Assembly (NCBI GenBank): GCA_944325595.1
Contig: CALVAQ010000013.1
Location: 1 to 52,752, forward strand
From: Candidatus Gastranaerophilales bacterium
Lineage (GTDB): Bacteria; Cyanobacteriota; Vampirovibrionia; Gastranaerophilales; Gastranaerophilaceae
Direction: 5' to 3'
DNA length: 52,752 bases
Below the pieces are notes generated by a model that saw only the letters and a list, made by a program, of their open reading frames with translations, was not told the origin of the DNA and did not search any database. A program made the position numbers and the translations under genes. This document shows, one piece after another, positions 1 through 8,342 of this stretch (its first letter is position 1; each line of letters begins with the position of its first letter).

Positions 1-1
1 A

Positions 2-73
2 AGCGGACGACGGGACTCGAACCCGCGGCGTCAACCTTGGGAAGGTTGCATTCTACCACTGAATTACATCCGC
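2..73 (-). tRNA. tRNA-Gly (anticodon CCC)
   Basis: Read on the minus strand this folds as a 72-nt cloverleaf. The acceptor stem is GCGGATG/CGTCCGC, the D arm contains TTCAGTGGTAGAA, the anticodon stem CAACC/GGTTG encloses the loop TTCCCAA, and the T arm contains GGGTTCGAGTCCC. The loop gives anticodon CCC, which reads GGG (Gly). The CCA end is not encoded, since the discriminator T is followed by T at the window edge. Unlike the other three tRNA genes here, no duplicated tRNA end is visible next to it, but only one base of its 3' flank lies in the window. Confidence 0.95.
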
Positions 74-180
74 ACGGATTGAAACAAAATCTTACCCATT
101 TACAGTATAATACCAACGAAAGTATTTAAACAATAAATTTATTATATAATTGAAAAAAATATAAACAGAGGAGTCTATGT

Positions 181-800
181 ATGGAACTGTATGAAGCAAT
201 CTACAAAAGAAGAATCACCAGAGATTTTAAAAACAAAAAAGTTCCTTATGAAGTTCTTGAAAGAATTATAAATGCAGGTCTGCAGGCTCCGACACATGAT
301 CATTTGAGAAACTGGGATTTGTTGTTTTAAAAGATGATGATGAAAAGAAAAATGCACTGCAGTTTGTAAAGCAAGGCATTGCCCCGACACTTGATATACT
401 AAAACAAACACTCGTTGACGGAACGGTACAGCAAAAGATGTATGCTGTCGCAATGCCCAGGCAGTATTCTATGCTGTTCAATGCATCACATATAATAATG
501 CCGTTTTTCAAATCAAATTCCGGAGTAATGAACCCGTCTTCTGTGAGTTCTTTAAATCCGATTTCTTCTATATGGTGTGTTATAGAAAATATTTTTCTTG
601 CAGCAACGGCAGAAGGGCTTGCTTGTTCAATGAGAATACCTGTGGGGGAAGAAGGCTTAAATGCTGCAAAAGCCGTCGGAGCGCCAGAGAATTATCTTTT
701 ACCCTGTTACATAGGTCTTGGCTATCCGGCAGATGATATACCTGAAATAGAGCAGGTAAAATATTGCGCAAAAGACAAAATACACTTTGGCAAATGGTAA
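181..800 (+). pseudogene. Nitroreductase family protein, frameshifted
   Basis: An ATG at 181 follows a good ribosome site (AGAGGAG). The frame starts MELYEAIYKRRITRDF and continues to NWDL, typical of the FMN-binding N-terminus of the nitroreductase (NfsA/FRP-like) superfamily, then stops at 328-330. One extra base near 320 would restore NWDFVVLK and join the rest of the protein, which is open to the TAA at 798-800 (segments around ATAEGLACSMRIPVGEE and YIGLGYP fit the family C-terminus). The restored protein would be about 206 aa, a normal family length. Everything else looks intact, so this is either a very recent single-base inactivation or a sequencing error in a T-rich stretch. It ends 1 bp before the stop of the convergent mannosidase gene. 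Confidence 0.8.
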
Positions 801-801
801 T

Positions 802-3261
802 TTATTTCTTCAAACAAACCGTGACAAAGGAATTTGGCTCAATATCCGAATCATTGTATGCATCGGTAATGTTTTCCATTGCATCAGTGTAATATATTCC
901 TTTGTTTTTCAAAGCTGTTGAAAATTTCAATCGCTGCTTTTTGTCGGATTTATTTACAAAACGGATAATTAAATCACCATTTGGCGTAGATTTTACGGTA
1001 CTTACAAGAATATTTTTGTTGCAGGAAGAGAACAGAGTTTTGTCTTCCAGTTCAGCATTCAAAAGCAGCGACGTTGTATAGAATTTTTCGGTATCAGATT
1101 CCAGTTCGTTTATAGAATCTTTAAAGGTTAAGGCAAATCCGGCAGTTCGCTCCCCTGTGAGCTGCAAATCAGGTGTTGGAAGTGGAGGCCCTGCAGGTGT
1201 TCCACGGGTCGGATTGTGCGGGTTAGAAATTGTGCCGGTTGCTCTGAGCAAGGTCAGGCGAAGTTCATTTTTGAATACTTCATACTCCTGAAGCCCTTCT
1301 GTAATAATGCCAAGCCCCTGCGCCCACAAACTCTTTTGAAAAGGTGCTGTATTATGTTTCAGCTCAATTCCTCTGGGGGCGGGAATATATTTGTAGATAT
1401 CATAATCAGCATCAAAATTACGCTTTGTATATCCCGCAAGGTCATCAGAATAGGTCAGAGAAACAGGATTCTCCATATTAAATTTTATCTGTAAAATGTG
1501 GTCTTTTGATTTGTTTTGCCATTGCAGATTAAATTCAAGAAAATCATTTTGATTTTCAAGAGAAACAAACATCGAAATATTGTGCTTTTTAATGCTCTTT
1601 GCTCTGCCTTTGTCATTTGAGAAGGACGGAATAGCAATTTCAAAATCAATTTTGAGAGTGCTTTTGATATGACCTTTTTGGAAAATTTTGCAGCCTTTGA
1701 TTTTTGCTTCAAGCGGCTTGTCGTTTTTTAAAGCACCAAAGTTGTAGCTGTCGCCGACATCCGCTCTGTCAATTATAGAAATAAAGTTTTTGAGTGTTTT
1801 GTCTTTTCTTTTGTCTGTTAACTCAATTTTTCCGTTTTTAACAGACAGTTTTATGTATTCATTTTCAAGGCTTTTTTCTGTAATTTTTAAAGTACTGTTT
1901 TTATTTATATCCCGTTCTGTAATTTTTTTTGATGAAAAAGGTTTTATTGCCTTCAAGTCCACAAGGTATTCATAAATATCCGTATAGTCTTCCGTAACAG
2001 GAATTTCATTTGTTCGATAAAGTCTTGTGATAGGAAAACCTTTCTTCTTGCACAAAAGCTGGGCATTATACATTTTGTCGGGTTTTTGAGTTGAGACTAT
2101 TTTAAGTGCGCCACTGTAATCAAAGTTTGAAAGGTTAAGTACGGACATTTCATGTGATGAATAAATATCTCTTATCACACTGTTCTTAACTGCATTCAAA
2201 CCTTGTTCCACCTGTTTGTATCTTGCAATATTCTCAGCATGCACATTGTCCACACTGCAGCCGTATATGCTGTCGTGAGGATGGTTGTTTATTAGTTCTT
2301 TATAAATATTGTCAATTGAAGACTGAAAACATTTTGAATATTTCTCAAATTGCATAATAGCGGAAAACGGTTGAACAATTCTTGAAATTTCCCATTGCAG
2401 ATGAGAATTCTTTTGCTTCAAGTCGATTCTGGATGAATATACTCCCGGCAGGATAAAATTCCTTTTTGTATTCCGAAACTCATGTTTAATATTTTTTGAG
2501 TAGTTTTTTTCAACTTTCTTCAGGTATTCAAAAGGAGTTGTTATAACAATCTCGTAATCCTGCAATAGCTTGTTTATTTCTACTATTTGTGTCTTTACAT
2601 TATCAGCAACGGCCAGATGGTCGGCACCAAGCGGCAAAAGAATATTCTCTGATGAGTATTTTGCTATTTTATCCAATGTGTTTTTGAACATTGCCGCTTT
2701 TTTTTCATATGAAACATCCGCACTCAAATAGTCATGAAAATATCCCTGTATAAGATATGTCGACTTTAGCTCGTTAAACAGAAATTCCGACGGCAGTTCT
2801 CCCAAACCTCGCCAGAAAACGGCATTTTTGATATCAAAATATTTTACAATCTGAGGGATATGTGCACTATGTCCGAATGTGTCAGCATGATATGCAATAA
2901 AATCTTCGCAGCCAAAGTTTTTTGAATACTTTATTCCCATTTGCAAATTGCGTATCAAAGACTCGCTGTCAACAAGAAAACTGTCTGTTGAGCAGTAATA
3001 TGGACCGACAAAGAGCCTTTTTTCTTTAATAAATTTTTTGACAAGATTTGTGTTTTGCGGCTTTATTTCAAGATAGTCTTCAAGTGCTCCTGTTTGTCCG
3101 TCAAAGTAGAAAGACGGAATCTCTTTGGTTTTGAGTTTGTATAAAATATCGTCGAAAACCTCAACGAGCCGAACCCTGAACTCCTCGAACTCTCTATACC
3201 ACTCCCTGTCCCAGTGGGTATGAAGGTATGCAAAAACTTTTTTCTTTCCGTTTATTTCCAT
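802..3261 (-). CDS. Alpha-mannosidase, glycoside hydrolase family 38
   Basis: An 819-aa protein with the GH38 signature. HTHWDREW (residues 14-21) supplies the first zinc-binding His/Asp, and YHADTFGHS (residues 124-132) carries the catalytic nucleophile Asp127. The C-terminal part (about 470-819) is the beta-sandwich typical of GH38, with the near-terminal PAGPPLPTPDLQLTGERTAG segment. There is no signal peptide, so the enzyme is probably cytoplasmic and trims mannose from imported glycans or recycles them. By family knowledge it is a retaining, Zn-dependent exo-mannosidase; the linkage (alpha-1,2/1,3/1,6, or mannosylglycerate as in MngB) cannot be read from sequence. It stands alone, convergent with the nitroreductase and divergent from the PLD gene, with no transporter or other glycosidase nearby. 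Confidence 0.93.
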   Translation of the reverse strand: MEINGKKKVFAYLHTHWDREWYREFEEFRVRLVEVFDDILYKLKTKEIPSFYFDGQTGALEDYLEIKPQNTNLVKKFIKEKRLFVGPYYCSTDSFLVDSESLIRNLQMGIKYSKNFGCEDFIAYHADTFGHSAHIPQIVKYFDIKNAVFWRGLGELPSEFLFNELKSTYLIQGYFHDYLSADVSYEKKAAMFKNTLDKIAKYSSENILLPLGADHLAVADNVKTQIVEINKLLQDYEIVITTPFEYLKKVEKNYSKNIKHEFRNTKRNFILPGVYSSRIDLKQKNSHLQWEISRIVQPFSAIMQFEKYSKCFQSSIDNIYKELINNHPHDSIYGCSVDNVHAENIARYKQVEQGLNAVKNSVIRDIYSSHEMSVLNLSNFDYSGALKIVSTQKPDKMYNAQLLCKKKGFPITRLYRTNEIPVTEDYTDIYEYLVDLKAIKPFSSKKITERDINKNSTLKITEKSLENEYIKLSVKNGKIELTDKRKDKTLKNFISIIDRADVGDSYNFGALKNDKPLEAKIKGCKIFQKGHIKSTLKIDFEIAIPSFSNDKGRAKSIKKHNISMFVSLENQNDFLEFNLQWQNKSKDHILQIKFNMENPVSLTYSDDLAGYTKRNFDADYDIYKYIPAPRGIELKHNTAPFQKSLWAQGLGIITEGLQEYEVFKNELRLTLLRATGTISNPHNPTRGTPAGPPLPTPDLQLTGERTAGFALTFKDSINELESDTEKFYTTSLLLNAELEDKTLFSSCNKNILVSTVKSTPNGDLIIRFVNKSDKKQRLKFSTALKNKGIYYTDAMENITDAYNDSDIEPNSFVTVCLKK

Positions 3262-3346
3262 AGCACAATTTTAGTCTATATTTTTAGTAAGTGCCAGAAT
3301 ATTAATCTAAATTTACTTATGATTTATTTAAATTTATAATTTCTAT

Positions 3347-5131
3347 ATGAAAAAGATTTTTACAGCCTTGATACTTACTTGCCTTTTTTGTGTTGTATGT
3401 TTTTTCTCCCTAAAGAAAGAAAAAACATACAAAGTTATAAAAATAGTATCAATGACAGAGTTTTATGTTGACCTAAACAGAAATAATGTCGCTGACAATG
3501 ACGAACTCATTCAATTGTTCGGTCTTTATTCTCTGCCAGAGCTGCCGGACAAAATTGAAAAAGCTCATCTTGAGTATCTCGGCAAAGTTTTTGCAAAGCA
3601 AAATCTTTTGAACAAAAAGGTTCTTTTAATTTCGGACATAAATAAGGATATAAAAATAATTCTGCCTGACGGAGCCGAATATTCAGACTTATTAAAGAAA
3701 AAAGGATATGTTCTGACAGACAAAAACAAAAATGAAGTATTGAAAAATCTTGAATACGCAAAGACACTTAACCTTGTCAGTTACAACAAAAACTCCGGTA
3801 AATATCACAAACTAGACTGCAAATATGCATTGACGTCATCAAATGAAGAGATAGTAAAAATTTCTGATTTAGGGCAAAATGCAGCTCCCTGCAAGTTATG
3901 TTTTCTTTCAGGCAAATCATCAGGCACGAAAACCGCACAACAACTAAAATATCCCAAAGACGTATATGAAGCGTACAAACCTTTATATAAAGATGATAAT
4001 ATCGAATTTTTCGTAACAGATTACACAAAATATTATTATCCATCAAACAAATGCCTTACGACGCTGTGCAAATCACTGTTAAACGAAATCAATTCAGCAA
4101 AGCAAACCATTGATTTTGCAATATACGGAGTAGATAACCAGCCGGAAATCACAAAAGCGTTGATAAATGCACAAAAAAGAGGTGTGAAAATCAGATGGGT
4201 CTATGATACAGACAAAAACGGCTATACAATATATTCTGAAACAGCGAAATTAAACAGCGTACTCAAAAGCGGAAAAAGAGACATTGATGTAATCACAGAA
4301 ACCCTGCCAAACGGAAAAAGTGTCAAGGATGCAATAATGCACGACAAATTTTTTATCTTTGACAACAAAAAAGTCTGGACGGGCTCTGCAAACATCTCCC
4401 ACACTGACCTGTCCGGATTTAATGCAAATTCTGCTGTTCTTGTCAAATCAAACGAACTTGCCTCCATATACAGACACGAATTTGAACAGATGTACAACGG
4501 GTATTTTCACCGGCTAAAATCCACTGGCACGGCACAAAGAAGTGTGTCAGCAGGCAGCACCCGAATACTGGCATATTTTTCTCCGCAGGACAGAACAATT
4601 TCAAAATATATATTACCTTTGATAAATTCATCGCAAAAGTATGTTTATATTCCCGTCTTTGTTCTTACCCATAAAGATTTAAACAATGCTCTTGTATCTG
4701 CACACAATAGAGGAGTTGATGTCAGGATAATTGTCGACGCAACATCAGCAGCCTCGAAATATTCTTCCGTAAAATATCTTCGTCCTTTAGGAATAAAAGT
4801 AAAAGCGGAAAATCGTGCCGGAAAGATGCATATGAAATCAATTATAATTGATGACAAATATGTGGTTCTCGGCTCAATGAACTTTACCAAAAGCGGAGAA
4901 AACTACAACGATGAAAATGTATTGATAATAGAAAATCCAAAACTGGCAAAAGCGTTTAAGGAAAAATTCATATACTTTTACAACAATATACCGGATAAAT
5001 GGCTGTACAAAAATCCGGGGGCAGAGTCTTTTAACTCAATAAATTCCTGCTTTGACGGAGTAGACAATGATTTTGACGGCAAAACAGATATGCAGGACGA
5101 GTCCTGTAATTTTAAGTTACGCCGTAAGTAA
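3347..5131 (+). CDS. Exported phospholipase D-like protein with nuclease-like and Ada-like modules
   Basis: A 594-aa protein that starts with a signal anchor (residues 1-24, KK then a hydrophobic run). Residues about 30-125 resemble a thermonuclease (SNase) fold, but the expected GDT and GIDTPE catalytic positions read MTE and GLYSLPE, so this module is probably inactive. Residues about 150-187 form an Ada-like metal knuckle (YHKLDCKYAL ... CKLC). Two PLD/HKD motifs follow: H332-x-K334 in IMHDKFFIFDNKKVWTGSAN and H495-x-K497 in MHMKSIIIDDKYVVLGSMN. Both keep the downstream Asp, GS and N, so an active phosphodiesterase is expected. The C-terminus has an Asp-rich FDGVDNDFDGKTD stretch, a calcium-binding type found on secreted proteins. 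The substrate (DNA or phospholipid) is not evident. It appears monocistronic. Confidence 0.82.
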   Translation: MKKIFTALILTCLFCVVCFFSLKKEKTYKVIKIVSMTEFYVDLNRNNVADNDELIQLFGLYSLPELPDKIEKAHLEYLGKVFAKQNLLNKKVLLISDINKDIKIILPDGAEYSDLLKKKGYVLTDKNKNEVLKNLEYAKTLNLVSYNKNSGKYHKLDCKYALTSSNEEIVKISDLGQNAAPCKLCFLSGKSSGTKTAQQLKYPKDVYEAYKPLYKDDNIEFFVTDYTKYYYPSNKCLTTLCKSLLNEINSAKQTIDFAIYGVDNQPEITKALINAQKRGVKIRWVYDTDKNGYTIYSETAKLNSVLKSGKRDIDVITETLPNGKSVKDAIMHDKFFIFDNKKVWTGSANISHTDLSGFNANSAVLVKSNELASIYRHEFEQMYNGYFHRLKSTGTAQRSVSAGSTRILAYFSPQDRTISKYILPLINSSQKYVYIPVFVLTHKDLNNALVSAHNRGVDVRIIVDATSAASKYSSVKYLRPLGIKVKAENRAGKMHMKSIIIDDKYVVLGSMNFTKSGENYNDENVLIIENPKLAKAFKEKFIYFYNNIPDKWLYKNPGAESFNSINSCFDGVDNDFDGKTDMQDESCNFKLRRK

Positions 5132-5144
5132 AATTTGTATTCTA

Positions 5145-7052
5145 TTAATATGACCCCGGTATAAGTTTTTCGTAATCTTCAATTGTACCGTTGTCCATAC
5201 AACATAGAATAATCGCCTTGCCAAGCGGATGAAGGTCGGACTTGAGATACAGCTTGAGTTCTTCTTTAAAGAAGTCCTCGAGCATTTTTGCACCTTTGTC
5301 ATAGCCCTCTTCTTCAATTTGCGGTTGTTTTGTAACGTCAAAGAATTTTTTGGATATTGCTGTACCTTCAACGTGAATATTCTCGGGAATATAACCGGCA
5401 AGCGGATGTCTGGCGGGCTTCAGATTTAATTTCTTAAACGAGGCCTGACCTCTTCTTGCGAGGTATTCTCTGATTACCCACTCTGCCATAAAACCGACTT
5501 CCCAAGCTCCTATGTGCTGGTTTGGTATAAGAATATTTCTTGTCTTGGTCGTATTCATAAATTGCTCGAGCAAAATGTTCGCAAAATCAACTCTTTTCCC
5601 CGTTGCAAACGGCCAGAAAGAACCTACGCCTTCACTTTCAAGTTTGTAAGAAACCTGATCCGTTCCGGAAATGCTCGGATTTCCGTAACCTCTCGGTGCT
5701 ACCAGTCTCCACAGCCATGCCAGCGCAGGCGGCAGAATATGCAGCATTCCGAATATTCCGTATGAGGGATTCTCTTTTGTGCAGGGCGGTGTTCTCAAGC
5801 CAAAACTGCGATAGTCTATTTCTATAGGACCATCGAGAATATTTTTCATCTGGCTTCTCGGGATTATGATTCTCGGATTGGGGCATTTTTTGCCGGGTGC
5901 ATCTTCGGAGTGTTCCCATATCAGGCATGTAGCATCCGGATGAGCCTCAAGATTGAAGAATATTAACGGTTCTTTGGGATTTGTTGTTACTGATTCCAGA
6001 TTCGGGTCAGTACCGTATTTTTTTATATGGTCAATTCTGACAAACCACGAATTTTCAGCATCTGTAACAGTGAGCTTTCCGTTATTTTTTTGAAAACTTG
6101 TATGACAAAGAGCCATATCATCAGTTACGGGCTGAAGTTTGCAGCCCTGCTGTAAAGCGAGGTGTTTTTCTTCACCGGTAACGACATTTCTTCCCAGCAG
6201 CAATCGTCCGTCTTCTTCACGATGGGCATACTCGAGCATTTCGCTCTTTCCGCTGCCTGAAGCACCCTCATGGAGAATACTGATATCATTATCATAAGGT
6301 GTTGTAATATTTACCGTAGATGCATGCACCGTAACAAAATCTTCTTTAAGCCCGAGCGCCAGCAATACCCCGTAAACACCTTTTTTTGCACTTGGACCAG
6401 GGTACAGATTGTATGAGAATACTTCATGAACTCCGTTCTGCTGATTGTGAACAACAACCTGTTTGCCGCTGAAATGAGTGTGTCTAAAAGGCGGTGCGAC
6501 ATAAATGATAGCTTTCGGCGCAAAGTCTTTTTCGAGTTTATCATTCGGAATTACACCCTGCAGGTCATAAATACTTGCAGCAAAAAATGCCGCATTCTTT
6601 GGCGCAATCATCAAAGCAGGATAACCATACTTGTTGCCGCCTGCCATAAAAGGTATTAATATCAGTTCATTTTCCGCAAGCCAGTTGAGCGTTTGTTCTC
6701 TTACAGGTTCGAATTTTTGTTTAAATCTCTCTTCATAAGTGACTTTATCGGTCATAGCAATATTGTTTACAACCATGCTATTAGGGTCACGTCTTCTCAT
6801 ATATGCTTCCGGATAGTTGATTGCAATACCGTTTTTGCATCTGACAACTTCTGCTTCTTTTACGAAACCTTTTTCCGGTATTTCATAACCGACATCAAAA
6901 ACTTTATTGCCCTTTCCGTTCACAGAAAGGTCTATTAACTCATCTCTTGTATCGGGGATGATAATATTTTTGCATTCTGAGAAAAGCTTTTTTATTTCAT
7001 TGCTGATTCGCCAGTGTAAACATTCTTGTTCTTGTATTGCGGAGTTTTTCAT
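5145..7052 (-). CDS. DUF4914 family protein with HPr-kinase/PEPCK-like P-loop
   Basis: A 635-aa soluble protein that I recognise as the DUF4914 type. Around residue 265 it has a P-loop, GASGSGKSEML, followed by VTDDMAL. That pairing recalls HPr kinase and PEP carboxykinase, in which the P-loop and a downstream acidic pair bind Mg-ATP. Other features are YVAPPFRHTHFSGKQ upstream of the P-loop and ENPSYGIFGMLHILPP in the C-terminal half. The substrate is unknown; phosphoryl transfer from ATP to a small molecule or a protein is an inference from the P-loop. A ribosome site (AAGG) lies about 7 bases before the ATG. The gene is convergent with the PLD gene, and the next gene upstream (7160) is on the same strand but about 107 bp away, so it may have its own promoter. 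Confidence 0.75.
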   Translation of the reverse strand: MKNSAIQEQECLHWRISNEIKKLFSECKNIIIPDTRDELIDLSVNGKGNKVFDVGYEIPEKGFVKEAEVVRCKNGIAINYPEAYMRRRDPNSMVVNNIAMTDKVTYEERFKQKFEPVREQTLNWLAENELILIPFMAGGNKYGYPALMIAPKNAAFFAASIYDLQGVIPNDKLEKDFAPKAIIYVAPPFRHTHFSGKQVVVHNQQNGVHEVFSYNLYPGPSAKKGVYGVLLALGLKEDFVTVHASTVNITTPYDNDISILHEGASGSGKSEMLEYAHREEDGRLLLGRNVVTGEEKHLALQQGCKLQPVTDDMALCHTSFQKNNGKLTVTDAENSWFVRIDHIKKYGTDPNLESVTTNPKEPLIFFNLEAHPDATCLIWEHSEDAPGKKCPNPRIIIPRSQMKNILDGPIEIDYRSFGLRTPPCTKENPSYGIFGMLHILPPALAWLWRLVAPRGYGNPSISGTDQVSYKLESEGVGSFWPFATGKRVDFANILLEQFMNTTKTRNILIPNQHIGAWEVGFMAEWVIREYLARRGQASFKKLNLKPARHPLAGYIPENIHVEGTAISKKFFDVTKQPQIEEEGYDKGAKMLEDFFKEELKLYLKSDLHPLGKAIILCCMDNGTIEDYEKLIPGSY

Positions 7053-7159
7053 TTTTAACCTTATTAATTATGCCAACTATTCAAATTATAGTATAAATTG
7101 GCAATTTTATTACAAAATACTGCTGTTTTTGTAATTTATCTAAATAAAAATCAAAATTT

Positions 7160-7348
7160 TTACTTAATTTCTTCAAACTTTTGAAAAAATTCAGTTCTTT
7201 CTCTGACAAAAATTTTATCAGGCAAATCATCACGTCTGTACATGACCATAATCTGGTCATCGTTTGCGTTTGTACAGTTTATTACATCATCTCTAATCAT
7301 GTAATAGGTATTTCCTGTTTTCAGATGCTTAAACGGTTTTTCCTTCAT
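7160..7348 (-). CDS. DUF1653-like small protein
   Basis: A 62-aa protein, KPFKHLKTGNTYYMI ... VMYRRDDLPDKIFVRERTEFFQKFEEI. The spacing of the first KxFKHxK-G-Y block and the final VR-x-x-x-F-F-x-x-V/I block matches the short DUF1653 family, which has no firm function. Its ATG overlaps the pflA stop by one base (TAATG), so it is translationally coupled to pflA and is the last gene of the pyruvate formate-lyase operon. No clear terminator hairpin follows it. Confidence 0.7.
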   Translation of the reverse strand: MKEKPFKHLKTGNTYYMIRDDVINCTNANDDQIMVMYRRDDLPDKIFVRERTEFFQKFEEIK

Positions 7349-8088
7349 TATTTTTCCCTGGTTTCTTTTATTGCCTTCAAAATTATGTCTCTTGCTTTTA
7401 TAGCTTCTTCTTTTGTCGTTTGGGGCGTATCTGCCAGAGGATAATCTATATTCAGCTTTTTATATTTCGGTATTGCCATATTGTGATAGGGCAAAACATC
7501 AAGAGCCTGCACATTATTCAAAGAGGCAATAAACTCTCCGAGCTTTCTCAAATAATTCTTATCATCTGTAATGCCTTTCACAACAACGTGTCTAATCCAG
7601 ACAGGAATTTTTTTGTCGGACAAATATCTTGCAAAAGCAAGAATATTTTTGTTGGACACTCCGGTAAGTTTTTTGTGTTCATTGTCATCAATGTGTTTTA
7701 TATCCAGCAAAACAAGACTCGTTGAAGCTAAGAGTCTGTCAATTTTTTGTGTATTTTCAGGATTAAAAAGAAATCCCGAAGTATCCAGCGCCGTGTGGAC
7801 ATTGATTTCTTTGAATTTTTCAAAGACCTCTGTTAAAAAATCAATCTGCAAAAGGGGTTCACCGCCTGTGACAGTAATACCTCCTTTTGCAAACTCTTTT
7901 ACGCCCAGATACTTTGAAATAATCTCATCCGCTGTCATTTCCTGATTTTTTTGTGTAGTCCAGCTGTCGGGGTTGTGACAGTACATGCATCGAAGCGGAC
8001 AGCCCTGCAAAAAAACCACAAAACGAACACCGGGTCCGTCAACAGTACCCAGACTTTCTATAGAATGTATATTTCCCTTGTTCTCCAT
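7348..8088 (-). CDS. pflA: Pyruvate formate-lyase activating enzyme (radical SAM)
   Basis: A 246-aa radical SAM enzyme. The CxxxCxxC cluster motif is CPLRCMYC (about residues 30-37). It is followed by HNPDSW and the GGITVTGGEPLLQ segment that binds S-adenosylmethionine. Length and order match PflA (E. coli PflA is 246 aa). By family knowledge it abstracts a hydrogen from a glycine of PFL to create the glycyl radical; here that glycine is on the separately encoded 78-aa subunit immediately upstream (3 bp between its stop and this ATG). It needs a reduced flavodoxin or ferredoxin as electron donor, and none is encoded in the window. It is in one operon with the split pflB genes and the DUF1653-like gene. 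Confidence 0.96.
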   Translation of the reverse strand: MENKGNIHSIESLGTVDGPGVRFVVFLQGCPLRCMYCHNPDSWTTQKNQEMTADEIISKYLGVKEFAKGGITVTGGEPLLQIDFLTEVFEKFKEINVHTALDTSGFLFNPENTQKIDRLLASTSLVLLDIKHIDDNEHKKLTGVSNKNILAFARYLSDKKIPVWIRHVVVKGITDDKNYLRKLGEFIASLNNVQALDVLPYHNMAIPKYKKLNIDYPLADTPQTTKEEAIKARDIILKAIKETREK

Positions 8089-8091
8089 AAT

Positions 8092-8328
8092 CTAAATTGC
8101 AGAATGGAATGTTCTGGAAATTACATCGTCTTGCTGTTCTTTTGTCAATTTGTTGAAATTAACAGCATATCCTGAAACACGAACTGTTAACTGCGGATAT
8201 TTTTCCGGATGCTCCTGAGCATCAAGCAGAGTCTCTCTGTTAAATACATTAACATTGAGGTGGTGTCCGCCCTTTTCTACATATCCGTCAAGTATATCAA
8301 TCAAATTTTCTTCTTGCATATTAGACAT
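8092..8328 (-). CDS. Stand-alone glycyl-radical subunit of pyruvate formate-lyase (GrcA-like)
   Basis: A 78-aa protein equivalent to the last ~70 residues of normal [24 protein letters not shown], then [16 protein letters not shown] with the radical glycine in RVSGYA, ending [15 protein letters not shown]. In E. coli the similar YfiD/GrcA is a spare part that rescues oxygen-cleaved PFL. Here the upstream PFL core lacks this domain altogether, so this subunit should be required for any activity. It has its own strong ribosome site (AGGAGG, 9 bases before the ATG) and lies 14 bp after the core stop in a different reading frame. It is therefore a true separate gene and not a read-through product or an isolated stop mutation. 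Confidence 0.93.
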   Translation of the reverse strand: MSNMQEENLIDILDGYVEKGGHHLNVNVFNRETLLDAQEHPEKYPQLTVRVSGYAVNFNKLTKEQQDDVISRTFHSAI

Positions 8329-8342
8329 TGTATATTTTCCTC

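Noticed and set aside
438..800. Independent 120-aa gene
   Set aside because: It is the C-terminal part of the nitroreductase continuing in frame from about 321; its internal ATG has no ribosome site.
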